DNA from: Gammaproteobacteria bacterium
GTDB lineage: Bacteria; Pseudomonadota; Gammaproteobacteria; Chromatiales; Chromatiaceae
DNA length: 9,336 nt
Direction: 5' to 3'
NCBI GenBank assembly: GCA_013041975.1
Contig: JABDQZ010000089.1
Location: 1 to 9,336, forward strand
Notes under the pieces: generated by a model
Database searches by the model: none
Seen by the model: the letters and a program-made list of their open reading frames with translations, nothing else
Told to the model about the DNA's origin: nothing
Translations under genes and position numbers: made by a program
In this document: piece after piece, positions 6,000 to 9,336 of the stretch
Layout of the letters: each line of letters opens with the position of its first letter
Position numbering within the stretch: the stretch's first letter is position 1

Positions 6000-6602
6000 A
6001 TGGCAAGACGCAACGATCACAGTCGAGATGAAATCAGGGAAATGGCGCTGAAGGCCGCTGAAACCATCATCCTTGAAAAGGGCAAAGACGGCTTGAGCGC
6101 CAGGAAAATTGCTCAGGAAATCGGCTATACCGTCGGCACGCTCTATCTTATTTTCAAAAATCTGGACGACCTGATCCTGCATGTCAATGGGCGTACATTG
6201 GAGCGCCTCTATGAAAAGTTGTCTTCTGAGCAACAGAGCTCGTCAGATAGTAAAACCGCCCTACTCCAGTTGGCTAAAACCTATATCAATTTTGCTGAAA
6301 ATGAATCAAACCGCTGGAAAGTCGTTTTTGAACACCGCGCCCAAACCGATAACACAACACCCGAATGGTACCAGGAACGAGTGGGTAAAATGTTTACGGC
6401 AGTCGAAACACATTTATCCAGACTGGCTCCGCACAAATCCCCTTCAGAAATTAAAGATGCTGCAAGAGCTTTATGGGGTGGAGTGCACGGAATATGTATG
6501 CTCGCACTTACAGACAATCTTGATATCACTGGTGTTGAATCAGCCGATACACTCACGCAATCACTCATTAATAACTATTTAGCAGGCTTTACAGCCGGAT
6601 AA
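6000..6602 (+). CDS. TetR-family repressor with WHG-type C-terminal domain
   Basis: This is a dimeric one-component regulator. The N-terminal DNA-binding domain covers about residues 8-55, with the helix-turn-helix LSARKIAQEIGYTVGTLYLIF at 32-52. The C-terminal ligand domain carries ALWGGVHGICMLAL (157-170), the W-x-x-x-H-G signature of the TetR WHG subfamily. The 200-aa length is typical. The start is the ATG at 6000, preceded by AGGA at 5989-5992; an in-frame TTG at 5964 lies inside operator 4 and is not a credible start. It is transcribed divergently from the VIT-vWA/rhombosortase operon. Four matching palindromes lie between them, so it most likely represses both that operon and itself. 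The inducer is unknown; TetR ligand pockets usually bind small hydrophobic molecules. Confidence 0.92.
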   Translation: MARRNDHSRDEIREMALKAAETIILEKGKDGLSARKIAQEIGYTVGTLYLIFKNLDDLILHVNGRTLERLYEKLSSEQQSSSDSKTALLQLAKTYINFAENESNRWKVVFEHRAQTDNTTPEWYQERVGKMFTAVETHLSRLAPHKSPSEIKDAARALWGGVHGICMLALTDNLDITGVESADTLTQSLINNYLAGFTAG

Positions 6603-6627
6603 CACAGATTTCAAACTAAACTGGAAA

Positions 6628-6843
6628 ATGATGACCAATATTTTATATTTTTCTTATGGCTCAAACATGTCATCAAAACGCCTTCAACAGCGTGTTCCTT
6701 CTGCCACTTATGTAAGCACGGCGATCCTTGACAAAAAAGACATCGAAAAGAATTTTCGATCTATTGAGTTGTCACTCAGAGATTTTGTTGAGGGCCGTTT
6801 CAAGGCAAGAAAAAACTCACCGATGAGAATCAGCAAGCCTTGA
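6628..6843 (+). pseudogene. Truncated gamma-glutamylcyclotransferase-like gene
   Basis: The first 35 or so residues, containing ILYFSYGSNMSSKRLQQR and VPSATYVSTAIL, match the start of the gamma-glutamylcyclotransferase-like fold, with its diagnostic YGSN substrate loop. Full-length members are usually 140 residues or more; this one ends at 71. After about residue 34 the sequence (DKKDIEKNFRSIELSLRD onward) no longer resembles the family, and the catalytic glutamate region is absent. A perfect hairpin (ATCGAAAA-GAA-TTTTCGAT, 6742-6760) lies just after the break. A different frame downstream reads GPFQGKKKLTDENQQALIF, possibly another gene fragment. It starts 25 bp after tetR on the same strand, with a GGA before the ATG. 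I read it as a deletion or rearrangement remnant, though a short expressed chimera is possible. Confidence 0.65.
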
Positions 6844-6929
6844 TCTTTCTATCATTTAAGAGCAGTTTGTAGTGATTAATTAATGGGTAGCGGCACAACA
6901 TGTCTAACATTTCCCAAAGACCCTCAGCG

Positions 6930-6958
6930 TTAATTTGCTAAACAAGCACGCTGATAAT
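6930..6958 (+). promoter_or_regulatory. Candidate promoter for the small lipoprotein gene
   Basis: TTAATT (6930-6935), a 17-base spacer and GATAAT (6953-6958) would start transcription near 6965. A single exact half-site ATTGAACA (6982-6989), identical to the operators upstream of tetR, lies shortly after the start, but its partner half is poorly conserved. Confidence 0.35.
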
Positions 6959-7013
6959 AATCTTGGTTAATTGTTATTAATATTGAACAACCGTCAAATT
7001 TTCCGGAGTTAAA

Positions 7014-7247
7014 GTGAAACTATCAATAATTCTAATGCTTTTAGTCGCCGTTACTGGGTGTGGTAGAGAAGAATTGAGCGAAGGGCGTATGCAGGATGTG
7101 GGCTATAGCGAAGGGTATGCTGCTGGCTTCAATGCAAAATGTGGTAAAGCTATGCTTACACAACCCAAATCAGATGACAAAACCTATCAACTTTATTTCA
7201 AGCTTGGTTATGCTGATGGTAAGGAAGCCTGTGAGAAGGAAAATTGA
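7014..7247 (+). CDS. Small lipoprotein with GYxxG motifs
   Basis: The 77-aa product starts MKLSIILMLLVAVTGC, a lipoprotein signal with the lipidated Cys at 16 and Gly at +2. The mature part contains GYSEGYAAGFNAKC (30-43) and LGYADGKEAC (64-73). These are two related Gly-Tyr-x-x-Gly stretches, each ending in Cys, so Cys43 and Cys73 could form a disulfide in the periplasm. I do not know a function for this family. The start is GTG with CGGAG five bases upstream, good enough to fix it. It stands alone on the plus strand between the truncated cyclotransferase and the hydrolase-like gene, 96 bp before the latter. Confidence 0.8.
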   Translation: MKLSIILMLLVAVTGCGREELSEGRMQDVGYSEGYAAGFNAKCGKAMLTQPKSDDKTYQLYFKLGYADGKEACEKEN

Positions 7248-7288
7248 TACCACAATAAGGGGAGTGTGATGGTTTCAACTAATATCAC

Positions 7289-7294
7289 TATAAT
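7289..7294 (+). promoter_or_regulatory. Consensus -10 element upstream of the hydrolase-like gene
   Basis: A perfect TATAAT stands 50 bp before the ATG at 7344, giving a predicted start near 7301. No good -35 is visible at 16-18 bases (TGTGAT or TGATGG only), so it would be weak or activator-dependent. Confidence 0.35.
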
Positions 7295-7343
7295 CGAGCT
7301 ATAAAAAAATCCATTGTTATTGATTTAAGAGCGATCTGAAGTT

Positions 7344-8198
7344 ATGCAAAAATCATTATTCAGCCTTTTACTGCTGTTATGCTTTTCTTTTGTTAATGCA
7401 GAAGATACTTTAAACCCTAATATGCAGTGGTGGGACCAGGATTGGTGGGAAGAAGGAAAATTAAGTGTTGCCTACAATTACAGAGTAAAGGTTATTGAGA
7501 CATCCTATTCAAATGATGATGTTGAAGTACCCTCACTGCTAATCAGGCCAAATGATAATAAAAAATACCCAGGTGTGTTGTTTCAGCATGGCCGTCGCGG
7601 ACTTGATGACCTCGTCATAAGGCATGCAAAACGCCTTGCTGCACGTGGATTTGTAGTACTAGCACCAGATATTTATTCAGCACATTTTATTGAAAAATTC
7701 CCAATCGAACATGACTATGTCATTGAAGATGACCTCGATAAAGGCATTGATTATCTTTTGAGTTTGCCTGATATCGATTCACATAAAATCTGTCTCTACT
7801 CTCATACCAGAGGTGGTTATATGGCGCTAAAAGTAGCTGTTACCAAGGGACGTCAAGATAACTCTGTTGCATGTTATGTGTCGTATTATCCTCATATGCA
7901 AGACCCAAATGCACCTGAGCCAATGCAAGTTTATCGATATGCTCCAGAGGCAGACAAACTAGTGATTCCCTCCCTGATTTTTATCGGAGATGAAGAACAG
8001 TACCAAAGAAGGCGAAGTATTGAGACGGCTGTAAAATCGATGAAGGAAAATAATTTACCTGTCACACTCTTTGTTTATCCCGGTGTAGGCCGTGGTTTTG
8101 ACTTTCGTCCGCAACACGTTCGTACATTCGCCGATGATTTGGCATCGAAAGATGCAATTCAAAGAGCTGCTGCTTTTATGAGACAGCACCTTGATTAA
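7344..8198 (+). CDS. Secreted dienelactone-hydrolase-like protein, probably inactive
   Basis: The protein has an alpha/beta-hydrolase fold of the dienelactone hydrolase family, 284 aa, with a Sec signal peptide (MQKSLFSLLLLLCFSFVNA) and therefore periplasmic or secreted. Fold landmarks are SLLIRP (64-69), the oxyanion segment LFQHGRRG (79-86), GFVVLAPDIYS (102-112) and the C-terminal helix. At each catalytic position the expected residue is missing. The nucleophile elbow, usually G-x-[CS]-x-G-G, reads S153-H-T155-R-G-G, so Thr replaces Ser/Cys. The acid position, three after the Gly of FIG, is Glu218 instead of Asp. The usual G-H-G-F reads G249-R250-G-F, so Arg replaces His. The reading frame is intact and codons are unambiguous (ACC, GAA, CGT). 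It is therefore probably a binding or scaffold protein, or an enzyme with a different mechanism. The ATG has only a weak GAAG ahead. Confidence 0.85.
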   Translation: MQKSLFSLLLLLCFSFVNAEDTLNPNMQWWDQDWWEEGKLSVAYNYRVKVIETSYSNDDVEVPSLLIRPNDNKKYPGVLFQHGRRGLDDLVIRHAKRLAARGFVVLAPDIYSAHFIEKFPIEHDYVIEDDLDKGIDYLLSLPDIDSHKICLYSHTRGGYMALKVAVTKGRQDNSVACYVSYYPHMQDPNAPEPMQVYRYAPEADKLVIPSLIFIGDEEQYQRRRSIETAVKSMKENNLPVTLFVYPGVGRGFDFRPQHVRTFADDLASKDAIQRAAAFMRQHLD

Positions 8199-8365
8199 GC
8201 CAATATGAATACGTCAATTACTATCCCGAAAGTCTAATTCTGTCGTGAAAAAATTATTTTTACTTGGACAGAGGACCAGCAGCATGTGTGCACGAAATGG
8301 GCACGCAGAGATTTTTGAGTTATAAGTCGGTTTTAACCGTTATCGACAGACTATTTCCAAATGAT

Positions 8366-8908
8366 TTACCAGATTAAATCATCTGGCACTTTAAAGTCAG
8401 CGTAAGGATCGTCCATTCCATCGTCTACCTCACCTGTTTGCTCATGAGTAATAACCGCTGTCATATCCCGCTCATTGATCTTGTCTGCAACCTTGGCGGG
8501 GACCACTTCATAACCACTATCTAACTTGACGATAGACAGCCAACCTCGCCCCAACTGCGAAGCTGTTTCATCGGTAACGTGGAGCGTTTTTACAAGTTTA
8601 CCATCAACAAAGTTAAAACGCGTTTCTCCCTCATCTTGTGGAAGTCGATGCAACTCAATCAGCTGCCTGATCTGTGCTGCAATGGATTTTTTTCTGACCT
8701 CTTCCTGCTTGAGCCGGTTAAGCTCCCGATCACGCGCTATTTTTTCGGCCTGAGCTGCTCGAACAGCATCATGACCAGGTTCAGTATCAGGAGAGGCTCC
8801 CTTGTTTTTCAACTTTTGTTTTTTGCGCCTCTGACCGTTAGCTTCCTGGGCTTTCTGCTTGTCGATCATGCCTGCTTTCAGTAATTGGTCTTGAAGTGAA
8901 TTACCCAT
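8366..8908 (-). CDS. yaiL: YaiL/DUF2058 family protein
   Basis: This is a soluble cytoplasmic protein of the DUF2058 family (YaiL in Escherichia coli), sometimes labelled nucleoprotein or polynucleotide-associated, with no established biochemical role. Typical features are the start MGNSLQDQLLKAGM; a strongly basic, coiled-coil-like region with RRKKQKLKNKG (27-37) and KIARDRELNRLKQEEVRKKS (56-75); the core IRQLIELHRLP (80-90), FNFVDGKLVKTLHV (98-111) and GYEVVPAKVADKI; and the acidic end DDPYADFKVPDDLIW. The 180-aa length is normal. The ATG has AGGAG at 8920-8916, seven bases upstream. It follows dbpA by 41 bp on the same strand, so the two may be cotranscribed, which is consistent with an RNA-related role but not proof of one. 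Confidence 0.93.
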   Translation of the reverse strand: MGNSLQDQLLKAGMIDKQKAQEANGQRRKKQKLKNKGASPDTEPGHDAVRAAQAEKIARDRELNRLKQEEVRKKSIAAQIRQLIELHRLPQDEGETRFNFVDGKLVKTLHVTDETASQLGRGWLSIVKLDSGYEVVPAKVADKINERDMTAVITHEQTGEVDDGMDDPYADFKVPDDLIW

Positions 8909-8949
8909 TCCTGTTCTCCTGAAACCCGATGATTATATTCATCAGCACT

Positions 8950-9336
8950 CTAGTCATCCTCCAGCAACCTGGCCCGAAACGTTCGCCCTTTTAGTTTTCC
9001 ATGCATTAATTTATGCAATGCAGGTTTAGCAACCTTTTGATTAACAGCAACATACGCCCAGTTTTCAAAGATCTGAATTTTACCGACCTGTTTGCCCGCA
9101 ATACCCTTTTTACCCGTTAAGGCTCCAAGAATATCACCTGGACGTACTTTTTGTTTTTTACCGCCATCAATACGTATTGTCACCATATCAGGCTGTATTG
9201 GGTGTTTATCCAGCAATGCTATCGGAGGCAATGGTTCTGCATCCAGAATCGGATCAACAGTGGTTTCAAGCATGGCCACCTTGTGGCCCTCATTTTCTGT
9301 ATATAGCGAACAGGCAATTCCACTGCGCCCGGCACG
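8950..9336 (-). CDS. dbpA: ATP-dependent RNA helicase DbpA, C-terminal part (runs off right edge)
   Basis: The reading frame is open to the window edge, giving 128 residues of the C-terminus; the start lies outside. The first residues read RAGRSGIACSLYTENEG, the end of DEAD-box motif VI (usually RxGRTGRAG). The last 75 or so residues, from MVTIRIDGGKKQKVRPGDI through GALTGKKGI, VGKIQIFENWAYVAV and KGRTFRARLLED, form the DbpA-type RNA-binding domain. In Escherichia coli this domain recognises 23S rRNA hairpin 92 and directs the helicase to assembly of the large ribosomal subunit. An internal GTG at 9279 is not the start, because the frame and the helicase motif continue upstream of it. Confidence 0.95.
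   Translation of the reverse strand, partial: RAGRSGIACSLYTENEGHKVAMLETTVDPILDAEPLPPIALLDKHPIQPDMVTIRIDGGKKQKVRPGDILGALTGKKGIAGKQVGKIQIFENWAYVAVNQKVAKPALHKLMHGKLKGRTFRARLLEDD

Noticed and set aside
6181..6582. 133-codon ORF in another frame inside tetR
   Set aside because: It overlaps a complete TetR gene with clear motifs and an RBS. The alternative product resembles nothing and lacks its own good start signal.
8328..8339. CGGTTTTAACCG as a terminator between the hydrolase-like gene and the DUF2058 gene
   Set aside because: The stem can be only about four pairs once a real loop is allowed, and no T-run follows on either strand.

Overview
The window looks like chromosome of a marine-type gammaproteobacterium with moderate to low G+C. 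The evidence is a set of gene families typical of that class: a DbpA-type DEAD-box helicase C-terminus, a YaiL/DUF2058 protein, a VF530/DUF2132 protein, a HutZ/HugZ-like split-barrel protein, a Blc-type lipocalin, and a rhombosortase with a GlyGly-CTERM substrate. I see no rRNA, tRNA, CRISPR array or intact insertion sequence.

Left part (1-2388). A 393-bp stretch without a convincing gene holds a perfect 8-bp hairpin. Three minus-strand genes follow in transcription order: an unrecognised 68-aa protein (1581-1787), a VF530-domain protein with a long hydrophilic tail (971-1546), and a HugZ/HutZ-like protein (394-891). The gap 1788-2388 contains a well-spaced RBS and a 30-codon single-membrane-segment ORF (2032-2124), then a terminator-like hairpin.

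Centre (2389-6602). A lipoprotein lipocalin (plus strand) converges on a two-gene minus-strand operon, with a shared terminator-like hairpin between them. The operon encodes a secreted VIT-vWA protein with a GlyGly-CTERM-like tail and, overlapping it by one base (TAGTG), a rhomboid-type protease of rhombosortase type. Divergent from it is a TetR/WHG-type regulator. The intergenic region carries four copies of a palindrome, ATTGAACAnTGTTCAAT. One copy exactly fills the 17-bp spacer of the predicted tetR promoter. I read this as a self-contained unit in which substrate and processing enzyme are translationally coupled and controlled by their own divergent, autoregulated repressor. It is the most interesting part of the window.

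Right part (6603-9336). Directly after tetR is a truncated gamma-glutamylcyclotransferase-like gene. Then come a small lipoprotein with GYxxG motifs and a secreted dienelactone-hydrolase-fold protein whose three catalytic positions all appear substituted (probable pseudoenzyme). On the minus strand lie a complete DUF2058 gene and, upstream of it and running off the right edge, the C-terminal part of dbpA.
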